The notes: generated from the sequence alone by a model not told the origin. A stretch of 64,000 nt of DNA from Deefgea rivuli DSM 18356 (GCF_000620145.1 NZ_JHVM01000015.1:35131-99130); one strand, 5' to 3'. Counted from the first letter of the stretch, positions 34,877 through 43,959 are shown. Translations and numbers: made by a program.

Positions 34877-35328
34877 AATCTAGATCACGAAAAACACGAA
34901 AATAATACATCAAATTATTTAGTATTTTTCGCCTGCTATGCAGACCCATCGCTTTGTAAAATTATTAAAATTCAGATGATGTATTGATAAATTTCGCGCT
35001 GGTCGAGCTGGGGCTTAAAATCCCGTCTAAGCGCACCGAGCACGAAGAAAGACAAATAGCTTTATCATTTGGCTTTCGCCACGCGAGGGCATCGGGGACC
35101 GATGTGCGCCTCGGGCGGCCTTCTTTGCTTACTTTCTTAGCCGTTCAAGGAAGTAAGTGCCGCGCGGCATGAGCGCGACCATCTTGGCAATAAAGCTGAA
35201 GCTTCAAATCTAGCGACGCATCCATTTACCAAGATTAAATTTGAATAACCTATTAGAAATGCATATGTATTGACCTACAAGCCATTATTTTAAATGACTA
35301 CAATCATATACGTCACAAAAAGCAAACC
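34877..35328. other. Intergenic region between ruvA and ruvB
   Basis: About 450 bases. It holds a degenerate CACGAAAA repeat near 34,882-34,935, a GC-rich block (34,985-35,200) with the hairpin TTACTTTCTT...AAGGAAGTAA, and hairpin repeat copy G. A 62-residue frame in the block has no ribosome binding site and is not called. The block looks like an eroded repeat. Confidence 0.5.
35263..35315. repeat. 50-bp hairpin repeat, copy G
   Basis: Ends ATATGTATTGACCTACAAGC and GACTACAATCATATACGTC around CATTATTTTAAAT, 14 bases before ruvB. Confidence 0.65.
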
Positions 35329-36372
35329 ATGATCGAAACCGACTCGCTATTTTCTGCTCCGCCGCCGGATCGTGTGATTACCGCGCAAAAGATTTCTAAT
35401 CACGAAGACGCGCAAGAAAAAGCGCTGCGGCCGAAATTGCTCGACGAATACGTCGGGCAAATGAAAGCGCGTGGGCAACTCGAAATTTTCATTGAAGCGG
35501 CTAAAAAACGCGGTGAAGCGCTCGATCATGTCTTGCTATTTGGCCCGCCGGGACTCGGAAAAACGACGTTAGCGCATATTATTTCGCGTGAACTCGGCGT
35601 CAATTTGCGACAAACCTCAGGGCCAGTGTTGGAACGCGCTGGTGACTTGGCGGCGCTGCTGACTAATCTGGAGCCGCATGATGTGCTATTTATCGACGAA
35701 ATTCACCGACTTTCTCCGGTAGTTGAAGAAATTCTTTATCCGGCACTGGAAGACTTTCAGCTGGATATTATGATCGGCGAAGGCCCAGCAGCGCGCTCGG
35801 TGAAGCTCGACTTACCACCGTTTACATTAATTGGCGCGACGACGCGGGCGGGGATGCTGACCAATCCGCTGCGCGATCGCTTCGGCATTGTGGCGCGGCT
35901 AGAGTTTTATACGCCGGAAGAACTCACACGCATCGTGACGCGCTCGGCGAGTTTGATGAAAGTGGAAATGGATGCCGATGGCGCATTTGAAGTGGCGCGC
36001 CGTTCACGCGGTACACCGCGGATTGCTAATCGTTTGTTGCGGCGCGTGCGCGATTTTGCCGAGGTGCGGCACGATGGCATCGTCACGCGGGATATCGCCG
36101 ATGCCGCGCTGGAAATGCTCGACGTTGATCACGCGGGTTTGGATGTGATGGATAGAAAAGTGCTGCGCGCAATTCTGGATAAATTCGCAGGCGGGCCGGT
36201 GGGTTTAGATAATGTCGCCGCCGCGATTGGCGAATCGTCCGACACCATCGAAGAAGTGATCGAACCTTATCTAATCCAGCAAGGCTTTTTACAACGCACG
36301 CCGCGCGGCCGTATGGCAACGCTCAGCGCTTACTTGCATTTCGGCCTGAACCCACCAAAAACCGAAGCTTAA
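35329..36372 (+). CDS. ruvB: Holliday junction branch migration ATPase RuvB
   Basis: 347 residues. Walker [16 protein letters not shown], Walker [12 protein letters not shown], sensor [16 protein letters not shown], and the winged-helix C-terminus ending [18 protein letters not shown]. RuvB motors DNA through RuvA tetramers at Holliday junctions. N-terminal residues before [12 protein letters not shown] are a normal extension. It is separated from ruvA by a repeat-filled gap. Confidence 0.97.
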   Translation: MIETDSLFSAPPPDRVITAQKISNHEDAQEKALRPKLLDEYVGQMKARGQLEIFIEAAKKRGEALDHVLLFGPPGLGKTTLAHIISRELGVNLRQTSGPVLERAGDLAALLTNLEPHDVLFIDEIHRLSPVVEEILYPALEDFQLDIMIGEGPAARSVKLDLPPFTLIGATTRAGMLTNPLRDRFGIVARLEFYTPEELTRIVTRSASLMKVEMDADGAFEVARRSRGTPRIANRLLRRVRDFAEVRHDGIVTRDIADAALEMLDVDHAGLDVMDRKVLRAILDKFAGGPVGLDNVAAAIGESSDTIEEVIEPYLIQQGFLQRTPRGRMATLSAYLHFGLNPPKTEA

Positions 36373-36716
36373 AAAAAATTAGTCCACGAAAAACACGAAC
36401 AAGAGCAAAATTTTAGCCTTTGTATTTATTTCGTGCCTTTCGTGTTTTTCGTGGACTCTCGTTTCGACTCACCCAGCACTCTCCATACACACCAAACACA
36501 AACCGTAACTGAGCTAATATTTTTACCTTTATTCGCTTTTTTGTTCGTGCCTTTCATAATCCCCGTTTTTCGCCTTTCTCCTCTAATACCGTAACTAATG
36601 ACATTTAAGCTATGATCATCAGGAAAAATTAGGCAAAATTGCTAAACTTTTCAGCGCCTGTTCGCTCTGAGCTTATTCCTCTCATTCAAAATTCAGCCCA
36701 TTCGGAGCTTAGATTC
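36373..36716. other. Intergenic region upstream of tolQ
   Basis: About 340 bases: an inverted repeat of the CACGAAAA family at its left end, then AT-rich sequence that should hold the tol-pal operon promoter. No gene is seen. Confidence 0.45.
36381..36458. repeat. CACGAAAA-family inverted repeat, compact copy
   Basis: AGTCCACGAAAAACACGAA pairs with TTCGTGTTTTTCGTGGACT across about 40 bases. Confidence 0.75.
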
Positions 36717-37394
36717 ATGCAACCTGTTGAAGATATGTCGATTATTAGCTTGGTTTTACAAGCGAGCATCGTCGTGCAAATGGTGATGGTATTGCTATTG
36801 GCGCTGTCGTTTATGTCGTGGTGGCATATTTTTAGTAAACATTTCACCATCAGCACCGCCAAAAAACATACCGATGAATTTGAAGATCGTTTTTGGAGCG
36901 GCTCGGATTTGAATGGTCTGTACGAGCATGTCAAACATGGCCGCAACGCGATTGGCATGGAAAAAATCTTTATGGCCGGTTTCAGCGAATTTTTGAAACT
37001 CCGCCAAAAATCCGGCATGGAACTCTCTGACGTGATGGAAGGCTCGCGCCGTGCGATGCGCGCTTCCTGCCAACGCGAACTCGATCATTTGGATAAACAC
37101 ACCTCGTTCCTTGCTTCAGTCGGCTCGGTCAGCCCTTATATCGGGCTGTTTGGTACGGTGTGGGGGATTATGTACGCGTTCAAAGGCCTCGGTAATGTTG
37201 GCCAAGCCACACTCGCCACGGTTGCGCCGCATATTGCCGAAGCGCTCGTTGCTACGGCGATTGGTCTGTTTGCCGCGATTCCAGCGGTCGTTGCGTACAA
37301 CCGTTTTGCGCACGATGTTGATCGTTTGGCTGGCCGTTTTGATACCTTTATCGAAGAATTCTCGAATATCTTGCAACGCCAAATCGGCAAATAA
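36717..37394 (+). CDS. tolQ: Tol-Pal system proton channel subunit TolQ
   Basis: 225 residues with three TM helices. MSIISLVLQASIVVQMVMVL is the first; LASVGSVSPYIGLFGTVWGIMYAF and VAPHIAEALVATAIGLFAAIPAV hold the channel residues. With TolR it uses the proton gradient to energise TolA for outer-membrane constriction. ATG 36717 follows CGGAGCTTAGATTC; the ATG at 36735 is an alternative, and the frame upstream to 36639 is too long. First gene of tolQRAB-pal-cpoB. Confidence 0.93.
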   Translation: MQPVEDMSIISLVLQASIVVQMVMVLLLALSFMSWWHIFSKHFTISTAKKHTDEFEDRFWSGSDLNGLYEHVKHGRNAIGMEKIFMAGFSEFLKLRQKSGMELSDVMEGSRRAMRASCQRELDHLDKHTSFLASVGSVSPYIGLFGTVWGIMYAFKGLGNVGQATLATVAPHIAEALVATAIGLFAAIPAVVAYNRFAHDVDRLAGRFDTFIEEFSNILQRQIGK

Positions 37395-37406
37395 GGGAGC
37401 GATATC

Positions 37407-37820
37407 ATGGCTCGTCGCCCTCGCCGCGTTAAAAACGAAATTAATGTTGTGCCCTATGTCGATGTGATGCTGGTGCTGCTGGTGATCTTTATGGTCGCCG
37501 CACCCGGTATGCCGTCGGGCTTGGTTGAATTGCCCTCCGCAGGCAAATCTAGTCAGCAAGTGACCGGCAATCCAATGACGGTTGAAATCAATAAAGATGG
37601 CGCTTTGCTACTTAAAGACGGCAAGGACAGCACGCCGTACGCCGATGCCAAAGCGCTGGCCGTGGCGATTAAAGAAAAAGTGGACGCCGCAGCTGGAACC
37701 GAGCGCCCTGTCGTTATCGCTGCGGATAAAAATGTGCGTTATGAAATCGTAATGCAAACCACTGATGCACTACGAATCGCCGAAATCCCTCGCGTGGGTC
37801 TACAGGTCTATCAGAAGTAA
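37407..37820 (+). CDS. tolR: Tol-Pal system protein TolR
   Basis: 137 residues: a basic N-terminus (ARRPRRVKNEINVVPYVDVM), a single TM helix LVLLVIFMVAAPG with the proton-carrying Asp just before it, and a periplasmic domain ending IPRVGLQVYQ. It works with TolQ. AGGGAGCGATATC precedes the ATG. Its stop overlaps the tolA start (TAATG). Confidence 0.95.
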   Translation: MARRPRRVKNEINVVPYVDVMLVLLVIFMVAAPGMPSGLVELPSAGKSSQQVTGNPMTVEINKDGALLLKDGKDSTPYADAKALAVAIKEKVDAAAGTERPVVIAADKNVRYEIVMQTTDALRIAEIPRVGLQVYQK

Positions 37821-38710
37821 TGAATCCAAACCGCTCAAATTATCCTGATGAACAGCGTGGGTTGGCCTTTGTGCTGGCGGTCGGTATGCACGTGCTGCTC
37901 GCTGGATTTTTGCTATTTTCAGTGCAATGGAAAACCAAAAAGCCTGAACCGGTCGTCGTCGAATTATGGGGCGCGCCGCCACCTGCTCTGGTCGCTAGCG
38001 AACAGATAGCTATCGCTAAACCCGTTAAAGTACCAGAAACCAAACCTGATCCTGTCCCCGTTAAAGCGCCGGACATCGTAACGGAAAAAGTCAAAGCGAC
38101 GCCGATTCCGACTGCGAAAGCCACCGCCAAACCGACTGCCACGCCAACCGCGAAGCCAACATCAGCGCCAACACCGACCGCAGCGCCTAAAGCCACGGCA
38201 CAGCCAAAAACAGTCGCAACACCGGTTCCCGCTAAAGCGACATTGCCGCCGAAAAAAGCGGAAGTGAAAAAACCAAAGAGCGAATTGCAAGACGCGCTAT
38301 CGTTCGACAATATGCTGGATGCAGGTAGTAAGAGCGATAAGCCAAACCCCAACGCCAAAGTAGGCGGCAAAGCCGGCGGCACAGGCGATACTGTGGGTGC
38401 AACGGGTAATGTCGGCAAAGGCAAGGGTGCTGGTTTGGGTGAGGCTTATGCCAAGGGTGTCGGTCAGGATATTAAACAGAAAATCGTCTATACCCCGAGC
38501 AATCAAAACCCACGTGTTGCCTACAAAATTTACTTATTACCTAGCGGTGAAATCCGCGATATTGAACTGGTGAAAGCCAGTGGCGACCCAAAATGGGATG
38601 AAGCGGTGAAACGCGCCATCCAGTTGTACGCGCCGTTCCCGAAACCGCCAGCAGGCGCATCATTTAACGATTACCGCGATATTCGTTGGGAATTTGCCCC
38701 GAAAGAATAA
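37820..38710 (+). CDS. tolA: Tol-Pal system protein TolA
   Basis: 296 residues: N-terminal membrane anchor (LAFVLAVGMHVLLAGFLLF), a long periplasmic arm rich in Pro, Thr, Ala and Lys (about residues 75-150) in place of the Ala-helical arm of E. coli TolA, a Gly-rich hinge near 175-205, and a TonB-like C-terminal domain with RVAYKIYLLPSGEIRDIELV. It links the inner-membrane motor to Pal and TolB. It overlaps tolR by one base. Confidence 0.92.
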   Translation: MNPNRSNYPDEQRGLAFVLAVGMHVLLAGFLLFSVQWKTKKPEPVVVELWGAPPPALVASEQIAIAKPVKVPETKPDPVPVKAPDIVTEKVKATPIPTAKATAKPTATPTAKPTSAPTPTAAPKATAQPKTVATPVPAKATLPPKKAEVKKPKSELQDALSFDNMLDAGSKSDKPNPNAKVGGKAGGTGDTVGATGNVGKGKGAGLGEAYAKGVGQDIKQKIVYTPSNQNPRVAYKIYLLPSGEIRDIELVKASGDPKWDEAVKRAIQLYAPFPKPPAGASFNDYRDIRWEFAPKE

Positions 38711-38723
38711 AGGAGAAGCAAAC

Positions 38724-39998
38724 TTGTTACTCAAACGTGTTTTACGCCATTTTGCCTTGCTGATTTTACTCACCAGCAGCGTAGCGCAAGCGGATATGAC
38801 GATTGAAGTGGTTGGCGTCGGTAGCCAGCAATATCCTATCGCCATCATTCCTTTCCAAAATGAAAACATAGCGAATCAGCCCGTTACGCCGGTAATTGGC
38901 AATGATTTAAATACCAGTGGGGTGTTTAAGGTTATCAGCGTTACTGATACAAGCTTGCAAGCCTATACCCCTGCCGCGATCAATTTTTCTGCTTTGCAAG
39001 CCAGCGGCGCGCAATATGCGGTGATTGGGCAAATTCAAAGCGAAGGCGGCCAAGCGGTTGTGAAATTTTGGTTGATCGATGTCGCGAGCAAGCAAGAGCT
39101 GATTGCGTTTGAAAAGCGCGGCAACCCAGCGCAATTGCGCCGTATCAGCCATCAAATCGCCGATATGATTTACGCCAAAATCACTGGCAAAACTGGCGCG
39201 TTTGCTTCACGGATTGCCTACATTCTGAAAACCGGCAAAAGCTATGAGCTGCAAGTCGCTGATGCTGATGGTTACGGCGCGCAAACCGTACTGAAATCTA
39301 GAATGCCGATTATGTCGCCACGCTGGTCGCCTGATGGCGGAAAATTGGCTTATGTGTCGTTCGAGCTAGAAAAACCCGTGGTCTATGTGCATGAACTAGC
39401 GACCGGTAAACGCTGGGCAGCAGCTAATTTCAAGGGCAGCAATTCATCACCAGCCTGGTCGCCCGATGGCAAACAACTTGCAGTGGTCTTGAGTAAAGAA
39501 GGCGGTAGCCAAATTTTTATCGTTGATGTGGATGGTAAAAATCTACGCCGCGTCAGCCAAGGTGGTGAAATTAACACTGAACCAAGTTTCACTGCCGATG
39601 GTCGAAGCATCATCTTTACGTCGGATCGTGGCGGTAGCCCGCAAATTTATCGCTCGTCGATTAGCGGTGGCAATCCAGAACGGCTGACTTTTTCGGGTGG
39701 CTACAATGCCAGCGCGAAAATCTCGCCGGATGGCAAATCGATGACGTATATCACGCGTGACAATGGTTACCGCGTGGCCATTATGGATTTGGCGACTCGC
39801 CGTAGCACGACGTTGACGTCGACCAATATGGACGATTCACCGTCGTTTGCGCCGAATAGCTCGATGATTTTGTATGAAACGGATGTCGGTCGCCGTGGCA
39901 CTTTGGCGATTGTTTCTAGCGATGGCAAAGTAAAACAACGCTTGAAATCGCAAAACGGCGAAGTCCGCCAACCCGCTTGGGGCCCGATGTTGCGGTAA
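38724..39998 (+). CDS. tolB: Tol-Pal system beta-propeller protein TolB
   Basis: 424 residues. Signal peptide LLLKRVLRHFALLILLTSSV ending AQA, N-terminal domain with IAIIPFQNE, then repeated WSPDGGKLAYVS-type propeller blades. The start is TTG at 38724: AAGGAG lies 8 bases before it and right after the tolA stop. Starting at the upstream in-frame TTG 38694 would overlap tolA and disturb the signal peptide. TolB is periplasmic and binds Pal and TolA. Confidence 0.94.
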   Translation: MLLKRVLRHFALLILLTSSVAQADMTIEVVGVGSQQYPIAIIPFQNENIANQPVTPVIGNDLNTSGVFKVISVTDTSLQAYTPAAINFSALQASGAQYAVIGQIQSEGGQAVVKFWLIDVASKQELIAFEKRGNPAQLRRISHQIADMIYAKITGKTGAFASRIAYILKTGKSYELQVADADGYGAQTVLKSRMPIMSPRWSPDGGKLAYVSFELEKPVVYVHELATGKRWAAANFKGSNSSPAWSPDGKQLAVVLSKEGGSQIFIVDVDGKNLRRVSQGGEINTEPSFTADGRSIIFTSDRGGSPQIYRSSISGGNPERLTFSGGYNASAKISPDGKSMTYITRDNGYRVAIMDLATRRSTTLTSTNMDDSPSFAPNSSMILYETDVGRRGTLAIVSSDGKVKQRLKSQNGEVRQPAWGPMLR

Positions 39999-40007
39999 GG
40001 CAGCCCA

Positions 40008-40040
40008 CGATGTAAGGGTGGGCTTGAGCCCACCGAGCAA
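40008..40040. repeat. Short palindrome GGTGGGCTTGAGCCCACC
   Basis: The 18-base palindrome lies between tolB and pal and resembles the REP-like units near 820 and 32,870. It could act as a mild attenuator between the two genes (inference). Confidence 0.5.
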
Positions 40041-40069
40041 TCAACCCTTTTTGAATCGGAGAAATACAA

Positions 40070-40615
40070 ATGAAAAAAATCGCCCTGAGTATCGCAATGA
40101 CCGCTTTGTTAGCTGCTTGCTCAAGCACACCAACAGCGCCAATCAAAGATCCAAATGCTGGCCAACAAACCAATACAAGCACCACCACCGGTAGCGAAAT
40201 CAAGACCGTCGATACCAGCACGACCAGCGGCAAATCGATGTTTCCAGAGCTAACCGATCCAAGCAATGTCTTGTCGCAACGCCGCGTGTACTTTGATTTT
40301 GATTCCTTCGTCGTGCGTCCAGACTTTAATGAAATGGTACAAGCGCACGCTAAATTCTTGCTCAGCCATAAAGACGTGAAAATCATTTTGCAAGGTAATA
40401 CCGATAATCGCGGTACTGCCGAATACAATTTGGCCTTGGGACAAAAACGTGCAGAAGCCGTGAGCGCAATGCTCAAAGCACTGGGCGTGCCAGACAGCCA
40501 AATCGAAGCGGTAAGCTTCGGTGAAGAGCGTCCGCTGGAAAATGGCGATACCGATGAAGCGTGGGAACGCAACCGTCGTACCGACATCGTTTACCCAGGC
40601 GAACAAAGCAAGTAA
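40070..40615 (+). CDS. pal: Peptidoglycan-associated lipoprotein Pal
   Basis: 181 residues. Lipoprotein signal MKKIALSIAMTALLAACSS with Cys17, a Thr/Ser-rich linker, and an OmpA-like peptidoglycan-binding domain: VYFDFDSFVVRPDF, ILQGNTDNRGTAEYNLALGQKRAEAV and ERNRRTDIVY. The usual HTDERG motif is NTDNRG here. It anchors the outer membrane to the cell wall. GAATCGGAGAAATACAA precedes the ATG. Confidence 0.95.
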   Translation: MKKIALSIAMTALLAACSSTPTAPIKDPNAGQQTNTSTTTGSEIKTVDTSTTSGKSMFPELTDPSNVLSQRRVYFDFDSFVVRPDFNEMVQAHAKFLLSHKDVKIILQGNTDNRGTAEYNLALGQKRAEAVSAMLKALGVPDSQIEAVSFGEERPLENGDTDEAWERNRRTDIVYPGEQSK

Positions 40616-40657
40616 TCAATACTGACACTTAAACTGCAAGTTTAAAGTCAAAAAAAA

Positions 40658-40757
40658 TTGTCCACAAAAAGCACGAAAAAACACGAAAAGGGATAGAAGG
40701 TTGACTGCCGACCCGATTACAATTCACTTTCGTGCTTTTCGTGTCTTTCGTCGACTC
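40658..40757. repeat. CACGAAAA-family inverted repeat
   Basis: Left arm TGTCCACAAAAAGCACGAAA, right arm TTTCGTGCTTTTCGTG then TCTTTCGTCGACT. It lies in the pal-cpoB gap. Confidence 0.65.
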
Positions 40758-40791
40758 CGCTTTTAATGCTGCTCAGGACTACTTTACCGTT

Positions 40792-41547
40792 ATGAATGAA
40801 CCAATGATCCACTTCAAAAAAAGTATCATCGCCTTCGCACTGGTGGCTTGGAGCGCGTCTTCCCAAGCAGGTTTGTTTGACGACGACGTAGCGCGCCAGC
40901 AAATCACCGACCTAACCAATAAAGTACAAACGCTGCAACAACAAAATCAACAACGCATCGACCAGCTCGAAGCCGGCAATAAACAAGTTCTCAATTTAGT
41001 TCGCCAGATCGACGCGCAAAAAGAAGCGCTGGCCAAACTCAATGGCCAAAATGAAGTGCTGCAATTTAATTTGGATGAAGCCATCAAACGGCAAAAAGAC
41101 TTGTATATCGATTTGGACACACGGTTGCGCACCATCGAGCAAGCCAAAGCGGAAACCAAAGCCGCGGTGCAATTGAGCGAGCAAGAAAGCTTTGATGCCG
41201 CTGTGGCGCTGGTGCAAGCGAAAAAATTCAAAGAAGGTAGCGCAGCGCTGAATAAATTTGCGATTGACTTCCCGAAAAGCGAGAAACTTCCCGCCGCGCA
41301 ATACTGGCTAGGCACTAGCTATGCGTTTAGCAAAGATTATAAATCGGCTACCGTTGCATTTAAAAACGTCGTCGACAATGCCCCGACCGATGCCAAAGCG
41401 CCAGATTCCCTACTGGGCTTAGCTTCCGTTGCGGCTGCCAGCGGCGACAAAAAAGGCTCACGGAATTACCTGATTACAATCATCGAGCAATACCCACAAT
41501 CAGAAGCCGCCGCTAAAGCGAAAAAAGCGCTGATGGCGCCGAACTAA
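40792..41547 (+). CDS. cpoB: Cell division coordinator CpoB (YbgF)
   Basis: 251 residues: signal peptide ending SASSQA, an N-terminal trimerising coiled coil (QQITDLTNKVQTLQQQNQQ and on), and a C-terminal TPR domain with AQYWLGTSYAFSKDYKSATVAF and PDSLLGLASVAAASGDKKGS. CpoB couples outer-membrane constriction by Tol-Pal to peptidoglycan synthesis. ATG 40792 is used; ATG 40804 is possible. It is the last gene of the tol-pal group, followed by a terminator. Confidence 0.9.
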   Translation: MNEPMIHFKKSIIAFALVAWSASSQAGLFDDDVARQQITDLTNKVQTLQQQNQQRIDQLEAGNKQVLNLVRQIDAQKEALAKLNGQNEVLQFNLDEAIKRQKDLYIDLDTRLRTIEQAKAETKAAVQLSEQESFDAAVALVQAKKFKEGSAALNKFAIDFPKSEKLPAAQYWLGTSYAFSKDYKSATVAFKNVVDNAPTDAKAPDSLLGLASVAAASGDKKGSRNYLITIIEQYPQSEAAAKAKKALMAPN

Positions 41548-41598
41548 TTAGGGCAATTGTTAACTGCCCAAAGCATTAAATCAGTATAAAATACCTGA

Positions 41599-41627
41599 CG
41601 GCATCGGATTTCGATGCCGTTTTTTAT
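41599..41627 (+). terminator. Intrinsic terminator after cpoB
   Basis: CGGCATCG and CGATGCCG pair around GATTT, followed by TTTTTTATT. Confidence 0.9.
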
Positions 41628-41659
41628 TCCCCCGGACTGTTATCCGGTTAGGAGCTTGA

Positions 41660-42304
41660 ATGCGTGAAGAACTGAGAATTACCGAAATATTCCATTCGCT
41701 ACAGGGAGAAACTAGCCGGATGGGCCTGCCCACGGTGTTTGTGCGGCTCACTGGCTGTCCAATGCGCTGCGGCTATTGCGATAGCGCGTATGCGTTTACT
41801 GGCGGCAAAACGCAGCTAATTGATGACATCATGCAGCAAATCCGCGCATTTTCCTGCAATACCATTTGCGTCACCGGCGGCGAGCCGCTGGCGCAAAAAG
41901 CGGTGCACATCCTATTCAAACGCCTGTGCGATGAAGGTTTTGATGTCAGCGTTGAAACCGGCGGCGGCCAGCCAATTGAGACCGTTGATCCCCGTGTTTC
42001 GCGAATTTTAGATATCAAAACCCCCGGTTCAGGCGAAATGCACAATATGCATTGGCCGAATGTCGACGCCGTCAATCGCCGTGATGAAATCAAATTTGTC
42101 TTGGTTGATCGCGCTGACTACGAATGGGCGCGCGATAAGGTACGCCAAGAAAAGCTCAATGAACGTGCACCGGTGATTTTTTCCCCCGTTTGGGAAACCC
42201 TGAAGCCAGCCGAGCTTGCAGAATGGGTGATTGCCGATAAACTGGCTGTACGAGTGCAAGTGCAATTGCATAAAATTCTTTGGGGTGAAAAACCAGGGGT
42301 ATAG
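41660..42304 (+). CDS. queE: 7-carboxy-7-deazaguanine synthase
   Basis: 214 residues of a radical SAM enzyme with C33-x3-C37-x2-C40 (GCPMRCGYCDSAYAF), SLQGETSRMGLPTVFVRL and the SAM-binding TGGEPLAQ. QueE makes the deazapurine ring of queuosine, acting before QueC. GGTTAGGAGCTTGA precedes the ATG. cpoB-queE-queC order is known from many proteobacteria. Confidence 0.93.
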   Translation: MREELRITEIFHSLQGETSRMGLPTVFVRLTGCPMRCGYCDSAYAFTGGKTQLIDDIMQQIRAFSCNTICVTGGEPLAQKAVHILFKRLCDEGFDVSVETGGGQPIETVDPRVSRILDIKTPGSGEMHNMHWPNVDAVNRRDEIKFVLVDRADYEWARDKVRQEKLNERAPVIFSPVWETLKPAELAEWVIADKLAVRVQVQLHKILWGEKPGV

Positions 42305-42348
42305 ATCGCTAGCAATTTATATTCAAAGGTTGTGCTTAAATACCCTTA
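42295..42348. repeat. 50-bp hairpin repeat, copy H
   Basis: Ends AGGGGTATAGATCGCTAGC and TTGTGCTTAAATACCCT. It overlaps the last codons of queE, including its TAG stop. Confidence 0.6.
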
Positions 42349-42369
42349 GTTTTTAGAATTGGAATTAAT

Positions 42370-43056
42370 ATGAACAAAAAAGCCGTCATTCTTTTATCCG
42401 GTGGTCTCGATTCGGCCACTTGCCTTGCAATCGCCAAAGCCAAAGGTTTTGATTGCTACGCGCTGTCTTTCGATTATGGCCAACGCCACAATGCTGAGCT
42501 GCAAGCCGCCGCCCGCGTAGCTAAAGCGCTCGGCGCGATTGAACATCGCGTGATTAAAATTGATCTAGCCGGATTTGGCGGCTCGGCGCTCACCGACGCA
42601 AATATTGCCGTGCCAGTGGATGGCGTTGAAAATACCAATGAAATCCCGGTGACTTACGTGCCAGCGAGAAATACCGTGCTGCTGTCGTTCGCGCTGGCGT
42701 GGTCGGAAGTCTTAAAAGCCGATGACATTTATATTGGCGTGAATGCGGTCGATTACTCGGGCTATCCTGATTGCCGTCCAGAATACATTTCAGCGTTTCA
42801 AGCGATGGCACGCTTGGCGACTAAAGTCGGCGTGGAAGGCTCATCACTCAATATCCACACACCGTTGATTCGTCTGACTAAAGCCGAGATCGTCGCCGAA
42901 GGTCTGCGATTAGGTGTTGATTACAGCTTAACGGTCACTTGCTATCAAGCCAATGAAACTGGTGAAGCTTGCGGTGTTTGCGATGCTTGCCGTTTGCGCG
43001 CTGCTGGATTTGCAGCAGCGAAGATGGCCGATCCAACGCGCTACGCTAGCAAATAA
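42370..43056 (+). CDS. queC: 7-cyano-7-deazaguanine synthase
   Basis: 228 residues. PP-loop [48 protein letters not shown], and the C-terminal zinc Cys cluster [20 protein letters not shown]. QueC converts CDG to preQ0 with ATP and ammonia. Directly downstream of queE. Confidence 0.96.
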   Translation: MNKKAVILLSGGLDSATCLAIAKAKGFDCYALSFDYGQRHNAELQAAARVAKALGAIEHRVIKIDLAGFGGSALTDANIAVPVDGVENTNEIPVTYVPARNTVLLSFALAWSEVLKADDIYIGVNAVDYSGYPDCRPEYISAFQAMARLATKVGVEGSSLNIHTPLIRLTKAEIVAEGLRLGVDYSLTVTCYQANETGEACGVCDACRLRAAGFAAAKMADPTRYASK

Positions 43057-43062
43057 TTCCCA

Positions 43063-43090
43063 TCGGCGGCTGAATCAGCCGCCTTTTTTA
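43063..43090 (+). terminator. Intrinsic terminator after queC
   Basis: GGCGGCTGA and TCAGCCGCC form a near-continuous stem followed by TTTTTT. Confidence 0.88.
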
Positions 43091-43113
43091 CATCTGATTA
43101 AAACGACAATTCC

Positions 43114-43896
43114 ATGAAATCAACCCTCCCCGCCCGCCTTGGCCTTGTGTTTGCGATGGAAGAAGAGCAACAAGGTTTAGCCGAGCATTTGCAAGACGTG
43201 CAAATTCATCTACTCGGCAAACGTGAATATCGCAGCGGCACCTTATGGGGCGTGCCTTGCGTATGCGTGTTGTCCGGCATCGGCAAAGTGGCTGCGGCCA
43301 GCACCGTCACCAGTTTGATTCAGCATTTTGAAGTGACGCAAATTGTGCTCAGCGGCGTTGCGGGTGCGGCTGATACGAGTTTGAAAGTCGGCGATATCGT
43401 CATCGCGAATGAACTGATTCAGCACGATATGAATGCGTTCCCGATTTTCCCTAAATTTGAAATTCCGCGTAGCGGCAAAAGTCGTTTTGCCACATCCAGC
43501 GAACTGAGCCAACAGCTTAGTAATGCAGCGCAGTATTTTATTCAACATGAATTGGCTGAGCACATCAGCGCTGCATCGCGCGCGCAATTTGGCTTGGATC
43601 AAGTGCAGATTGTTAAAGGATTAATTGCGAGCGGCGATCAATTTATTCAGGATTTGCAAGTCTTGGCGGCACTAAAACGGGAATTACCCGATTTGCTGGC
43701 GGTGGAAATGGAAGGCGCAGCGATTGCACAAGTTTGCGATGATTTTGAAATTCCGTTCGCAATTATGCGGACAATTTCAGATGAAGCGAATGAGCACGCA
43801 CATCTGAATTTCAAGCAATTTATTCATGAAGTCGCCGCACAATATAGCTTGGGGATTTTGCGCCAGTTTTGTGCGCAGTGGTTTAAAGCAAACTAA
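43114..43896 (+). CDS. mtnN: 5'-methylthioadenosine/S-adenosylhomocysteine nucleosidase
   Basis: 260 residues with the MTAN layout: GLVFAMEEEQQGL, VLSGIGKVAAASTVTSLI, VLSGVAGAADTSLKVGDIV, QHDMNAFP, IASGDQF, LAVEMEGAAIAQVC (catalytic Glu region) and RTISDEAN. It cleaves MTA and SAH to adenine and the thio-sugar. It is longer than E. coli Pfs (232 residues), with an insertion near 140-165. Single gene after the queC terminator. Confidence 0.9.
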   Translation: MKSTLPARLGLVFAMEEEQQGLAEHLQDVQIHLLGKREYRSGTLWGVPCVCVLSGIGKVAAASTVTSLIQHFEVTQIVLSGVAGAADTSLKVGDIVIANELIQHDMNAFPIFPKFEIPRSGKSRFATSSELSQQLSNAAQYFIQHELAEHISAASRAQFGLDQVQIVKGLIASGDQFIQDLQVLAALKRELPDLLAVEMEGAAIAQVCDDFEIPFAIMRTISDEANEHAHLNFKQFIHEVAAQYSLGILRQFCAQWFKAN

Positions 43897-43900
43897 TCAA

Positions 43901-43959
43901 AGCTAGGGTATTTGCTTGTAGACATTATAAATAAATGGCTATAAGCAAATACCCTAGCT
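43901..43959. repeat. 50-bp hairpin repeat, copy I (best-conserved copy)
   Basis: AGCTAGGGTATTTGCTTGTA and its partner, read on the other strand AGCTAGGGTATTTGCTTATA, differ at one position. The right arm includes the stop codon (43954-43956) of the minus-strand DUF2845 gene. Confidence 0.85.

Noticed and set aside
34984..35172. 62-residue frame in the ruvA-ruvB gap
   Set aside because: Lies in repeat-like sequence, lacks a Shine-Dalgarno, and has no protein-like pattern.
38694..38723. Upstream TTG start for tolB
   Set aside because: Overlaps tolA and spoils the signal peptide; TTG 38724 has a proper AAGGAG.
41628..41659. PreQ1 riboswitch upstream of queE
   Set aside because: Only a short CCGGA/TCCGG hairpin is present in about 30 bases; no H-type pseudoknot pattern and no A-rich tail. 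queE also precedes preQ1 formation.
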